43,941 nucleotides of DNA from Pseudorhodoferax aquiterrae (GTDB taxonomy: Bacteria; Pseudomonadota; Gammaproteobacteria; Burkholderiales; Burkholderiaceae_C), in NCBI RefSeq assembly GCF_014652235.1, contig NZ_BMYK01000037.1:1-43941 (forward strand). The letters are read 5' to 3'. The notes below the pieces were generated by a model, which saw only the letters and a program-made list of their open reading frames with translations, had not been told where the DNA came from and did not search any database. Position 1 is the first letter of the stretch; each line of letters opens with the position of its first letter. Positions 1 to 8,297 of the stretch are shown here, in pieces. Both the position numbers and the translations under genes were made by a program.

Positions 1-51
1 AGTGCTAGCTTTTCGTACCGTCACTTATTGCACTGAAAACGAGGAGACCCC
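1..51. mobile_element. Outer end of an IS1071-like terminal inverted repeat (left)
   Basis: Bases 2-51 are the reverse complement of 43892-43941 with one mismatch (position 13). Read outward, the repeat begins GGGGTCTCCTCG, a Tn3-family-like terminus. The sequence matches my memory of the 110-bp inverted repeat of IS1071, the element that flanks many catabolic clusters in Comamonadaceae. Only the outermost 50 bp are in the window, so the transposase is not visible and I cannot tell left from right repeat. The junction with foreign DNA is at 51/52, directly inside hmgA. Confidence 0.75.
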
Positions 52-1262
52 CCCATGGGCGCAACTCCCCGCAGCGCGCGCCGTACGGCCTGTACGCCGA
101 GCAGCTCTCCGGCACGGCGTTCACCGCGCCGCGCCACGCCAACCGCCGCGCCTGGCTCTACCGCATCCGGCCTTCGACGCTGCACCATCCTTTCGCCCTC
201 GTGGATGCGGGACGGTGGACGAGCCGGGCCGGCGACGGCCCCGTGACGCCCAACCAGCTGCGCTGGGACCCGCTTCCTATGCCCGAGCGGCCGACGGACT
301 TCATCGAGGGCATGACGACGATGGCGTGCAACGCGTCCTGCGCGGTCCACCTCTATGCCGCCAACCGGTCGATGGAGACGCGGTTCCTGTACGACGCCGA
401 CGCGGAGCTGCTCCTCGTGCCCCAGGCTGGTCGCCTCGAGCTGGCAACGGAAATGGGCCGTCTGCAGCTCGAGCCCCAGGAGATCGCCGTGATCCCCCGG
501 GGCGTGCGCTTCCAGGTGCGGCTGCTGGACGCCCAGGCGCGGGGCTACGTGTGCGAGAACTTCGGCGCCGCCCTCAAGCTGCCGGACCTCGGTGTCATCG
601 GCTCCAACGGGCTGGCGAATCCCCGGGACTTCTGCACGCCGGTCGCGGCCTACGAAGACCGCGAAGGCGACTTCGAGCTGGTCGCGCGCTTCCAGGGAAA
701 CCTGTGGAGCGCGCGCATCGGCCACAGCCCGCTCGACGTGGTCGCCTGGCATGGCAACCACGCGCCCTACAAGTACGACCTGCGGCGGTTCAACACCATC
801 GGCTCGATCAGCTACGACCATCCCGATCCGTCCATCTTCCTGGTGCTGCAGTCCGTCAGCGACACCCCGGGCGTCGACACCATCGACTTCGTGGTGTTCC
901 CGCCGCGCATCCTCGTGGCCCAGAACACGTTCCGGCCGCCCTGGTACCACCGTAACGTCGCGAGCGAGTTCATGGGGCTGATCCACGGGGCCTACGACGC
1001 CAAGGCCGAGGGCTTCGTGCCCGGCGGCGCGTCCCTGCACAACTGCATGAGCGCGCACGGACCGGATGCCGACACCTTCGCCAAGGCCAGTGCCGCTGAC
1101 ACCTCCCGGCCGGACTACCTCACCGAGACGATGGCCTTCATGTTCGAGTCGTGCGACGTCTTCAGGCCGACGACGTTCGCCCTGGAGACCGCCCAGCTGC
1201 AGGAGGACTATTTCCGCTGCTGGCAGAACCTCGGGAAGCACTTCGATCCGGCGCGGCCATGA
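52..1262 (+). pseudogene. hmgA: Homogentisate 1,2-dioxygenase, 5' end removed by the insertion element
   Basis: The frame running from 57 to the TGA at 1260-1262 encodes nearly all of homogentisate 1,2-dioxygenase, which opens the ring of homogentisate to maleylacetoacetate in tyrosine and phenylalanine catabolism. The family signature [20 protein letters not shown] appears right at the element junction. The iron site is present: His at 948-950 (in PPWYHRN), the following Glu of SEFMG, and the His of MSAHGPD. The usual enzyme is about 430 aa with roughly 30 residues before this signature, so that segment is missing. No in-frame ATG comes before 279; a GTG lies at 201. The ATG at 55 is in another frame. 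The 3' end overlaps fahA by four bases. It is probably inactive unless it is translated from within the element end. Confidence 0.85.
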
Positions 1263-2581
1263 CGCGGGTGAACGAAACCCACGCGCCGGACCTGCGCAGC
1301 TGGGTCGGGTCCGCGAACGAGGACACGACGGATTTCCCGATCCAGAATTTGCCCTTCGGCGTCTTCCGCCGGCGCGGCTCCTCCGGGCCGTTTGGGGGCG
1401 GCGTGGCCATCGGGGACCAGATCCTCGACCTGGCCGCCGCGGCCGCCAGCGGCGCACTCGCCGGCGATGCGCGGGATGCCGCGGTGGCCGCCTCGCGCAA
1501 GCGCCTCAACGACTTCATGGCCATGGGGCCCGCCGCGTGGTCGGCGCTGCGCCTGGCGCTCTCGCGCGCGCTGCGCACGGGAGCCACGGAGCGCGGCAGG
1601 TTGGAGGGATGCCTTCTTGCCCAGCGCTCGGCCGAATACGCCCTGCCCGCGGCCATCGGCGACTACACCGACTTCTACATCGGCATCCACCATGCCACCG
1701 CCGTCGGCCGGTTGTTCCGGCCGGACGCACCGCTGCTTCCGAACTACAAATGGGTTCCCATCGGGTACCACGGCCGCAGTTCCTCCGTGGTCGTCAGCGG
1801 CGAACCGATCTACCGCCCGCTCGGCCAGAGCAGGGCCGAGGCCGGCGACCCGGAATTCGGTCCGAGCAGGCGCCTGGACTACGAACTGGAGCTCGGTTTC
1901 CTGGTGGGCCCGGGCAACCGGCGCGGCGAGCCCATTGCCATCGGCAGCGCCGAGAGCCACCTGTTCGGGGTCGCGCTGTTCAACGATTGGTCGGCGCGCG
2001 ACATCCAGCCCTGGGAGTACCAGCCGCTGGGGCCCTTCCTGTCCAAGAACTTCGGCAGCACGCTCGCCCCGTGGGTCGTGACATTTGAGGCGCTGGCGCC
2101 GTTCCGGGCCGCTTGTCCGCGTGCGCCCGGCGACCCCGAGCCATTGCCCTATCTGAATTCCGAACGGAACCGGGCCAGCGGCTCGGTCGATGTGCAGCTC
2201 GAGGTGCTGCTCCAGACCGAGGCGATGGCCCGGTCGGGCCTGCTGCCAGCGCGCCTGTCGCGCTCGAGCTTCGTGGAGGCCGCCTACTGGACCCCCGCCC
2301 AGCTCGTGGCCCACCACACGGTCGGCGGCTGCAACCTCGCGCCTGGCGACCTGCTCGGATCGGGCACGCTGTCCGGGCCACATCCAGAACAGGCCGGCTC
2401 GCTCCTCGAGCGGACTGCCGGTGGACGGCAGGCCATCGCCCTGCCCTCGGGCGAGCACAGAACCTTCCTGGAGGACGGCGACACCGTCATCCTGCGCGCC
2501 TGGTGCGAACGCAGCGGAGCGCGACGCATCGGCTTCGGCGCATGCGCCAGCACCATCCACGCGCCGAAGCGCGCACCCTAG
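1259..2581 (+). CDS. fahA: Fumarylacetoacetase
   Basis: This 440-aa protein is a fumarylacetoacetate hydrolase, the last step of homogentisate catabolism, giving fumarate and acetoacetate. It has the FAA-hydrolase N-terminal domain (about residues 20-120, with the [11 protein letters not shown] segment) and the catalytic domain. The latter carries the [12 protein letters not shown] metal and active-site stretch and the highly conserved [19 protein letters not shown] segment. The start overlaps the hmgA stop as ATGA, so the two genes were translationally coupled. The length is normal and the frame intact. The maleylacetoacetate isomerase that links HmgA to FahA is not in the window, so the pathway here is incomplete. 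Confidence 0.93.
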   Translation: MTRVNETHAPDLRSWVGSANEDTTDFPIQNLPFGVFRRRGSSGPFGGGVAIGDQILDLAAAAASGALAGDARDAAVAASRKRLNDFMAMGPAAWSALRLALSRALRTGATERGRLEGCLLAQRSAEYALPAAIGDYTDFYIGIHHATAVGRLFRPDAPLLPNYKWVPIGYHGRSSSVVVSGEPIYRPLGQSRAEAGDPEFGPSRRLDYELELGFLVGPGNRRGEPIAIGSAESHLFGVALFNDWSARDIQPWEYQPLGPFLSKNFGSTLAPWVVTFEALAPFRAACPRAPGDPEPLPYLNSERNRASGSVDVQLEVLLQTEAMARSGLLPARLSRSSFVEAAYWTPAQLVAHHTVGGCNLAPGDLLGSGTLSGPHPEQAGSLLERTAGGRQAIALPSGEHRTFLEDGDTVILRAWCERSGARRIGFGACASTIHAPKRAP

Positions 2582-2636
2582 CCTCGCCGCGCGCTGCCCT
2601 GCACTGCCAAGCTGGCACCCGGGCGCGTCCTGCAAT

Positions 2637-2933
2637 TCAGCGGCGAGGCAGGTTGGGACACTCGCTGACCGGCGTCGTGTGCCCGGCCGCCAGGCGCTGC
2701 GCGCATGCCGGCGCGTGGTCGCAGAACGTGCACCGGACTTCCGCCGCCCGGGTCGCCGGCAGGTCGTCCTGGGTCCTTGCCGCCTGCACCTGACGCCGGG
2801 CGGTGAACTTCCGCAGTTCCAGCGCGCCGGGATGCCGGAGCCTCCACCACTCGGGTTGCAGGTTCAGCCACAGCAGCGTGGCCGCACCGCCAAGAAGCGT
2901 CAAAATCACGAGAATCCCCAGAAGCTTGTCCAT
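2637..2933 (-). CDS. Small membrane-anchored protein with C-terminal cysteine motif (DUF6455-like)
   Basis: This is a 98-aa protein with one N-terminal membrane segment (LLGILVILTLLGGAATLLWL, about residues 4-23) followed by a charged soluble part. It ends in a cysteine cluster, CTFCDHAPAC, and a C-terminal SECPN. The pattern C-x2-C-x5-C followed by CPN resembles the small DUF6455 family of proteobacteria, whose function I do not know. The ATG at 2933 follows AAAGGA at a suitable distance. A recognisable promoter and a TTAG-N4-CTAA palindrome lie 85-130 bases upstream, so the gene looks real and regulated. It converges with fahA. A metal- or redox-binding role is only a guess from the cysteines. 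Confidence 0.6.
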   Translation of the reverse strand: MDKLLGILVILTLLGGAATLLWLNLQPEWWRLRHPGALELRKFTARRQVQAARTQDDLPATRAAEVRCTFCDHAPACAQRLAAGHTTPVSECPNLPRR

Positions 2934-3338
2934 GATCGTTCCTTTCTGCCATCGTCGGCGGATGCAGGCTGGGCGGCCCTGCAGGTTCTGCCGTCTCCGC
3001 AGGCGCAGGCGATTTTTTGTTAGTCGCCTAACTATTAATCTAGGCCTGCCGCGGCCGGCCGTCAACCGCCGCGGGCGGCGTCCTGGACGAATGTTGATCT
3101 CGCGCAAACCCGGACGCACCCGCGCCGCCCTCCGACGCGGGGGATCCGCGGGTACGGCCGGAAGCGATCCACCGCTGCGGCCCTCCTCTCCCGCCGGCGG
3201 ATGTCGTGCGCCGCAGACCCATCCGCGCCCCGAGGCACATGCAGGTACGGCCGGGGCACATGGCCGGTCGCTCCACGCGCGGCGGCGCGGCCGCCAATGC
3301 GCAGCGGCGCTGGGATCCGAGCCGTCCCGGCCGCGTAC
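2934..3338. other. Intergenic stretch with the promoter of the small membrane protein
   Basis: There are 405 bases between the ABC binding-protein stop and the small membrane protein start, both on the minus strand. The only structure I see is an A/T-rich island at about 3011-3042 that carries a promoter and an operator. The remaining part (3066-3338) is G+C-rich, and its open frames show no recognisable protein. Confidence 0.6.
3020..3065 (-). promoter_or_regulatory. Promoter with TTAG-N4-CTAA operator (site A)
   Basis: On the minus strand, TTGACG (3065-3060) and TAGATT (3042-3037) are separated by exactly 17 bases and form a good sigma-70 promoter reading toward the gene starting at 2933. 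The perfect 5-bp-arm palindrome GTTAG-TCGC-CTAAC (3019-3032) sits five bases downstream of the -10. That places it over the likely transcription start, a typical repressor position. The same 12-mer core recurs at 39509-39520, and variants occur at 20149-20182, 25683-25694 and 28558-28569. Confidence 0.65.
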
Positions 3339-4505
3339 TCAGCGCAGCATGCGTCCGTTGTGCGTCATCACCAGGATGTCGGCCACGTCGATGCCGCTGG
3401 CGATCTTTCCCTCGGTCGGCGCGGAGAAGGAGACGCCGCCGAGGGACACCCCCTGCATCGCGCGCAGGGTGGCCTGGAGCGCGGGGCGCGTCAGCCCGGG
3501 TGCGCGCCGCAGGCCTTCCAGCAGCACCTGCGCGTTGATGTAGCCTTCGAACGAACTGAGGGACAGCCGGTCGTAGTTCCGGGCCTTCATCGCTGCCTGG
3601 TATTCGCGCGCCAGGGGAAGCAGCGTCGCATAGGGGTTCGGCACGACGCTGGAGAAGGCCGTGCCAACCGCATCGGCGCCCACTTGCTCCCACACCGAGC
3701 GCTCATCGACCGTGGAAAGGCAGACCATCTGCGCCCACAGTTTCGTCGCCACCTTGGCGCGGATGGCGGCGATCCCGGTCGCGGTCACGCCACCGACCAC
3801 TACTACGTCGGCGCCGCTGCGCTCGATGCTCCGCGCCTGCTCGGTGTAGTCGGTGGCGTCCCGCGCATAGGGCACGGCGGCGACGAGCGGCAGTCCCTGC
3901 GCCTTCAGCACCGACTCGAACTGCGCGCGGAACGCCGTGCCCGAGTTGTCGGTCGCGTGCAGCACGGCGAAGCGGCTCCGGCCAATGGTGGGAAACAACG
4001 CGGCGATCGCGCGGGTCTCCGCGTCGAACGTCGCTCGCACATGGGTGACGATCTCGGTCCCCGGGCGGCGGAATGCATCGTTTCCGTGCAGCACGCCGAC
4101 GATCGGCACGCCCGCGCGGGTCGCCGCCGGAATGGCGGCGCCGATGATCGGGCCGCCGAACAAAGAGGTCACCGCGACGACGGATTCCCTTGCCGCCAGC
4201 GACCCGATGGCCTCGACGGTCTTCTCGGCCTGGTACCCGTTGTCGATGGCCAGGAGCTTGACGGGCTGCCCCCGGATCCCTCCAGCGCGGTTCGCCTGTT
4301 CGAGCGCTCCGTCCACGCCCTGCCTGATCATCTCGGCCTGGCGCGCCTGTCCTCCCTGCAAAGGAAGCAGCATCGCGATCTGGATCTCGCGCGCCGCCGC
4401 CCGCGCTCGGAACGGCAATCCGACGGCCGCCGCTGCGAGCACCCCTCCGATGCACGAAAAGGTGCGGCGCCGCGCTCGGTCGGTACCCGTAGGTTCAGTG
4501 TTCAT
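3339..4505 (-). CDS. ABC-transporter periplasmic binding protein (branched-chain amino acid / aromatic type)
   Basis: This 388-aa protein belongs to the Leu/Ile/Val-binding family (periplasmic binding protein type 1). The start at 4505 is supported by GGAGAGAGG upstream. An N-terminal export signal follows (residues about 10-30), with RARRRTFS before a hydrophobic stretch, which is Tat-like, and cleavage after RARA is plausible. The mature part begins REIQIAMLLPLQGGQA and has the family's GSLAARESVVAVTSLFGGP and FEGYINAQVLLEGL segments. Proteins of this type are often recruited for aromatic acids as well as amino acids. No permease or ATPase genes are nearby, so it is an orphan receptor here. 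The substrate is unknown. Confidence 0.85.
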   Translation of the reverse strand: MNTEPTGTDRARRRTFSCIGGVLAAAAVGLPFRARAAAREIQIAMLLPLQGGQARQAEMIRQGVDGALEQANRAGGIRGQPVKLLAIDNGYQAEKTVEAIGSLAARESVVAVTSLFGGPIIGAAIPAATRAGVPIVGVLHGNDAFRRPGTEIVTHVRATFDAETRAIAALFPTIGRSRFAVLHATDNSGTAFRAQFESVLKAQGLPLVAAVPYARDATDYTEQARSIERSGADVVVVGGVTATGIAAIRAKVATKLWAQMVCLSTVDERSVWEQVGADAVGTAFSSVVPNPYATLLPLAREYQAAMKARNYDRLSLSSFEGYINAQVLLEGLRRAPGLTRPALQATLRAMQGVSLGGVSFSAPTEGKIASGIDVADILVMTHNGRMLR

Positions 4506-4836
4506 TGTCTGCCTCTCTCCATCATTGGTGCGCGCGATCGGTGCCGCAGCCCCACGCCGGCCGGTCGCGCTGACTTTTTGCGAGGCGACTCTAAACACTT
4601 TGTCGCGCGCTTGATAGATTGAGTCTCAGTCAATGTGAGTCCGCCGCGCGGGTGCGACTTCCGCACGGACAGAGGCCTGCATCGCCGGGCGGGGTACTGC
4701 CCGCATGCGTCCTGCATCTCGCCGAGGGCGGCTGCGCCGCACCGGGCCATATGCGCCGAAAGGCCGTGGCCTGCAAGGCTGTCACCACGGACGGCCCGGC
4801 GGGCATCGGACACGCCGAGCCGGGCCGACCGGGCCT
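4506..4836. other. Intergenic region upstream of the ABC binding protein
   Basis: These 331 bases without a gene lie between two minus-strand genes, so they should hold the promoter of the binding protein and the end of the LysR gene's transcript. The one clear structure is an inverted repeat, ATTGA-N7-TCAAT, at 4618-4634 in a locally A/T-richer patch. It could be an operator. The N7 spacing argues against an FNR box. I see no RNA gene. Confidence 0.5.
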
Positions 4837-5748
4837 TCACGCCGGCCGGAGGACTTCGGAGACCGTCAGCCGCACCAGGTCCAGCGTGGTCTTCTGGACC
4901 TGCGTGGCGGGGCGTTGCAGGCTGGTCGCCAGGGACAGCGCTATGCGCAGCGGCGGCGCACCGATGACCTGGGCGCTGTAGGCAGAAGGAACAGGCGAAT
5001 TGAGCAGCGCGTTGCGCGGCAGCACCGCGTACCCGGCCCCGTCGGCCACCATGTCCAGGATGGCGGCGACCCCGTCGATCTCCAGCGCGATCTCGGGCCG
5101 GCAGCCGATGAGCGCCATCTCGGCTTCCACGTGCATGCGGATCGCGTTGGGGCGCGAGGGAATGACCAGCGGCAGCCGCGCGAGCTCGGCGAGCGCGATG
5201 GGGCCGGGCGGCGGGTCCTCGGCCAGCCCGCGCGGGCGGGCGCGCACGAGCAGCAGATCCTCGTCCATGAGGTGCGACACATCCACATCGCGCACCGGCT
5301 GGCCGTTGTAGAGCACGACGATGTCCAGGCGACCGCTGACCAGTCCTCTCAGGAGTTCGCTCGAAAGCCCTTCGCTGATCGAGAGCCGAGCCTCCGGCAA
5401 TTCCTTGCGGAAGGCGCGCATGAGCGGCACCGCCATCGCGCGCGCCACGCTGCTGGGCAGCCCGATGGCGACGGCGCCCGAGACGCCGCCGCGCAGGCGC
5501 TCCATGTCCTCCCGCGCCCGGGCCATCTGGTGCAGGATGCCCCGCCCATGGTCGACCAGCAACCGGCCCGCCTCCGTGGGCGTGACGCCGCGGCCATTGC
5601 GCACCAGCAGGTTCTGGCGCAGCTCCACCTCCAGCAGGCGCACCTGCCGGCTCAGGGCCGACTGGGCCATGCCGAGGGCCGCCGCGGCATGGGTGAAGCT
5701 GCCCATTTCGGCGACCCGCACAAAGTACTCGAGCTGCTTCAGATCCAT
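4837..5748 (-). CDS. LysR-type regulator, probable activator of the protocatechuate 4,5-cleavage operon
   Basis: This is a 303-aa LysR-family transcription factor. The start at 5748 (MDLKQLEYF) is the family's usual beginning; the reading frame extends further upstream but without homology. The winged helix-turn-helix covers residues 1-60, with MGSFTHAAAALGMAQSALSR as the recognition region. The effector domain follows (LPSSVARAMAVPLMRAF and the conserved VADGAGYAVLPRN near the C-terminus). It is transcribed divergently from the pmd-type operon across 95 bases, the classical LysR arrangement, so the likely inducer is an intermediate of protocatechuate or phthalate breakdown. The inducer cannot be read from the sequence. 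Confidence 0.9.
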   Translation of the reverse strand: MDLKQLEYFVRVAEMGSFTHAAAALGMAQSALSRQVRLLEVELRQNLLVRNGRGVTPTEAGRLLVDHGRGILHQMARAREDMERLRGGVSGAVAIGLPSSVARAMAVPLMRAFRKELPEARLSISEGLSSELLRGLVSGRLDIVVLYNGQPVRDVDVSHLMDEDLLLVRARPRGLAEDPPPGPIALAELARLPLVIPSRPNAIRMHVEAEMALIGCRPEIALEIDGVAAILDMVADGAGYAVLPRNALLNSPVPSAYSAQVIGAPPLRIALSLATSLQRPATQVQKTTLDLVRLTVSEVLRPA

Positions 5749-5843
5749 CGACAAATGAGATATCTGGTAGACCAATCCGCCACTTCTTGTATAGCTGGAA
5801 TTGCAGCAGAATACCCCAAAATACTTAGCCACCAAACAATCCT
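5749..5843. promoter_or_regulatory. Divergent promoter region between LysR and the pmd-type operon
   Basis: This 95-base gap between divergent starts is noticeably A/T-richer than its surroundings. A LysR protein would be expected to bind here. A symmetric ATT-N7-AAT element at 5800-5812 is a weak candidate; no perfect T-N11-A palindrome stands out. I cannot place the -35 and -10 boxes with confidence. Confidence 0.45.
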
Positions 5844-6533
5844 ATGAATGCTCCGCTTCGTGGAATCTCCTCCATGGCCACCCGCCAGGTGTTGGCCGAG
5901 CTGCTGGCCGCCTACGAGCAGCAGACCGGCCAGCGCGCAGCCATCGAGGCCGTGGGCGGCGTGGACGCGGCCAAGCGGGTGCAGGCCGGCGAGGCTTTCG
6001 ACGTGGTGGTGCTTGCCTCTGACGCCATCGACAAGCTCATCGCGGCCGGCGCCGTCGTGGCCGGCAGCAGGACCGACTGGGTGCGCTCCGGCGTGGCCGT
6101 GGCGGTGCGCGCGGGCGCGCCGCTGCCCGACATCGGCTCGGAAGACGCAGTGCGCAGTGCCGTGCTGGCCGCGCGCAGCATCAGCTATTCCACCGGCCCG
6201 AGCGGCGTGGCGCTGGCGAAACTGTTCGAGCGCTGGGGCATTGCCGACCAGGTGGCCGGCCGCATGGTGCAGGCCCCGCCCGGCGTGCCCGTGGGCTCCC
6301 TGGTGGCACGTGGCGATGTGGAGCTCGGCTTCCAGCAACTGAGCGAGCTGCTGCACGTGGAGGGCATCACCATCGTGGGCCCGCTGCCGCCTGCGATCCA
6401 GATCACCACCATTTTTTCATCGGGCGTCGCTGCCTCCAGCCAGCAGCCCGAGGCCGCCAAGGCGCTGCTCGACTTCTTCGCATCGCCAGCGGCGGCCGAA
6501 GCCAAGCAACGCCAGGGCATGGACCCTGCCTGA
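5844..6533 (+). CDS. ModA-like substrate-binding domain protein lacking a signal peptide
   Basis: This 229-aa protein has the type 2 periplasmic-binding fold of the molybdate-binding ModA family (SSMATRQVLAELLAAYEQQTG at the start, FDVVVLASDAIDKL, STGPSGVALAKLFERWG, and AKALLDFFASPAAAEAKQRQGMDP at the end). The N-terminus runs straight into the fold with no export signal, so it would be cytoplasmic. It is the first gene of the protocatechuate meta-cleavage operon, 33 bases before the OMA hydratase. I recall similar ModA-like genes in related operons, with no proven function. It may bind a pathway acid or act as a tautomerase-like helper, but neither is demonstrated. Confidence 0.75.
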   Translation: MNAPLRGISSMATRQVLAELLAAYEQQTGQRAAIEAVGGVDAAKRVQAGEAFDVVVLASDAIDKLIAAGAVVAGSRTDWVRSGVAVAVRAGAPLPDIGSEDAVRSAVLAARSISYSTGPSGVALAKLFERWGIADQVAGRMVQAPPGVPVGSLVARGDVELGFQQLSELLHVEGITIVGPLPPAIQITTIFSSGVAASSQQPEAAKALLDFFASPAAAEAKQRQGMDPA

Positions 6534-6566
6534 ACCCGAACACCAAGATCCAAGGAGCACAACGCA

Positions 6567-7601
6567 ATGAGCCTCATCATCGACTGCCATGGCCACTACA
6601 CCACGGCACCCAAGGCGCTGGAGAACTGGCGCAACCAGCAGATCGCCGGCATCAAGGACCCGGCCGCCATGCCCAAGGTCGCCGATTTGCAGATCAGCGA
6701 CGACGAGCTGCGCGAGTCCATCGAGACCAACCAGCTGCGCCTGATGAAGGAGCGCGGCAGCGACATCACGCTGTTCTCGCCGCGCGCCAGTTTCATGGCC
6801 CACCACATCGGCGACTTCAATGTCTCCAGCACCTGGGCGGCCATCTGCAACGAGCTGTGCCACCGCGTCTCCACCCTGTTCCCCGACAACTTCGTGCCCG
6901 TGGCCATGCTGCCGCAAAGCCCCGGGGTGGACCCCGCGACCTGCATCCCCGAGCTGGAGAAGTGCGTCAAGGAATACGGCGCGGTGGGCATCAACCTCAA
7001 CCCCGACCCCTCGGGCGGCCACTGGACCAGCCCGCCGCTGACCGACCGCCACTGGTACCCCATCTACGAGAAGATGGTGGAGTACGACCTGCCCGCCATG
7101 ATCCACGTGAGCACCAGCTGCAACGCGTGCTTCCACACCACGGGCGCGCACTACCTGAACGCCGACACCACGGCCTTCATGCAGTGCATCCAGGGCGACC
7201 TGTTCAAGGACTTCCCCACGCTCAAGTTCCTGATCCCGCACGGCGGCGGTGCCGTGCCCTACCACTGGGGCCGTTTCCGCGGCCTGGCGCAGGAGATGAA
7301 GAAGCCCCTGCTCGAAGACCACCTGCTGAACAACATCTTCTTCGACACCTGCGTGTACCACCAGCCGGGCATCGACCTGCTGAACACCGTGATCCCGGTG
7401 AAGAACGTGCTGTTCGCCTCCGAAATGATCGGCGCGGTGCGCGGCATCGACCCCACCACCGGCCACTACTACGACGACACCAAGCGCTACATCGAAGCGT
7501 CGAAGATCCTGAGCGGCGACGACAAGCACCAGATCTACGAAGGCAATGTGCGCCGCGTGTTCTCCCGACTCGATTCACGACTGAAGGCAAAGGGGCTCTG
7601 A
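6567..7601 (+). CDS. pmdE: 4-oxalomesaconate hydratase (amidohydrolase superfamily)
   Basis: This 344-aa amidohydrolase-fold enzyme matches the LigJ/PmdE type, which hydrates 4-oxalomesaconate to 4-carboxy-4-hydroxy-2-oxoadipate in the protocatechuate 4,5-cleavage pathway. Metal and active-site motifs are visible: IDCHGHY near the N-terminus, [13 protein letters not shown] in the middle, [16 protein letters not shown], and [13 protein letters not shown] toward the C-terminus. GGAG lies upstream of the ATG. Only one base separates its stop from the aldolase start, so the two are co-translated. No PrpF-type oxalomesaconate tautomerase (LigU/PmdU) is in the window, so that step must be spontaneous or encoded elsewhere. 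Confidence 0.92.
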   Translation: MSLIIDCHGHYTTAPKALENWRNQQIAGIKDPAAMPKVADLQISDDELRESIETNQLRLMKERGSDITLFSPRASFMAHHIGDFNVSSTWAAICNELCHRVSTLFPDNFVPVAMLPQSPGVDPATCIPELEKCVKEYGAVGINLNPDPSGGHWTSPPLTDRHWYPIYEKMVEYDLPAMIHVSTSCNACFHTTGAHYLNADTTAFMQCIQGDLFKDFPTLKFLIPHGGGAVPYHWGRFRGLAQEMKKPLLEDHLLNNIFFDTCVYHQPGIDLLNTVIPVKNVLFASEMIGAVRGIDPTTGHYYDDTKRYIEASKILSGDDKHQIYEGNVRRVFSRLDSRLKAKGL

Positions 7602-7602
7602 C

Positions 7603-8286
7603 ATGTACGAATTAGGCGTTGTCTACCGCAACATCACCCGCGCCGATCGCGCAGCCGCTGACGGCCTGGCTGCCCTCGGCTCGGCTACCGTGCACGAGGC
7701 CATGGGCCGCGTGGGCCTGCTCAAGCCCTACATGCGCCCCATCTACGGCGGCCAGCAGGTCAGCGGCACAGCCGTCACCGTGCTGCTGCAGCCCGGCGAC
7801 AACTGGATGATGCACGTGGCGGCCGAGCAGATCCAGCCCGGCGACGTGGTGGTGGCGGCCGTCACCTCCGAATGCACCGATGGCTATTTCGGCGACCTGC
7901 TGGCCACCTCGTTCCAGGCGCGCGGTGCGCGGGCGCTCATCATCGACGCCGGCGTGCGCGACGTGAAGACCCTGCAGGAGATGAATTTCCCCGTGTGGAG
8001 CCGCGCCATTTCCAGCAAGGGCACGATCAAGGCCACGCTGGGCTCGGTCAACATCCCGGTGGTGTGCGCCGGCATGTGGGTCACGCCGGGCGACGTGATC
8101 GTGGCCGACGACGATGGCGTGGTCTGCGTGCCCGCCGCGCGCGCCGCCGAGACGCTCGAGGCCGCGCGCAAGCGCGAGAGCTTCGAGGGCGAGAAACGCG
8201 CCAAGCTCGCCTCGGGCGTGCTCGGCCTGGATATGTACAACATGCGCCCCGGGCTCGAAAAGGCCGGGCTGCGCTACATCGACTGA
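7603..8286 (+). CDS. pmdF: 4-carboxy-4-hydroxy-2-oxoadipate aldolase (RraA fold)
   Basis: This 227-aa class II aldolase of the RraA-like fold (LigK/PmdF/GalC type) cleaves 4-carboxy-4-hydroxy-2-oxoadipate to pyruvate and oxaloacetate, the final step of the pathway. The family core [25 protein letters not shown] holds the substrate Arg and metal-binding Asp (GVRD, about residues 122-125). The [18 protein letters not shown] segment is typical of the family. Length is normal. It lies immediately after the hydratase and 11 bases before the oxidoreductase gene. Confidence 0.93.
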   Translation: MYELGVVYRNITRADRAAADGLAALGSATVHEAMGRVGLLKPYMRPIYGGQQVSGTAVTVLLQPGDNWMMHVAAEQIQPGDVVVAAVTSECTDGYFGDLLATSFQARGARALIIDAGVRDVKTLQEMNFPVWSRAISSKGTIKATLGSVNIPVVCAGMWVTPGDVIVADDDGVVCVPAARAAETLEAARKRESFEGEKRAKLASGVLGLDMYNMRPGLEKAGLRYID

Positions 8287-8297
8287 GGACCTACGCC

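Noticed and set aside
55-246. ATG at 55 as the start of a new gene behind the element
   Set aside because: This frame differs from the homogentisate dioxygenase frame and gives a Ser/Arg/Thr-rich product without homology. The hmgA frame has the conserved residues.
2581-2649. Terminator between fahA and the small membrane protein
   Set aside because: GCCTCGCCGC and its complement are about 49 bases apart, the second copy lies inside the coding end of the minus-strand gene, and there is no T-run.
4618-4634. FNR-type box before the ABC binding protein
   Set aside because: The arms TTGA and TCAA are seven bases apart instead of six, and the T and A next to the centre are absent. It is kept only as an unassigned inverted repeat.
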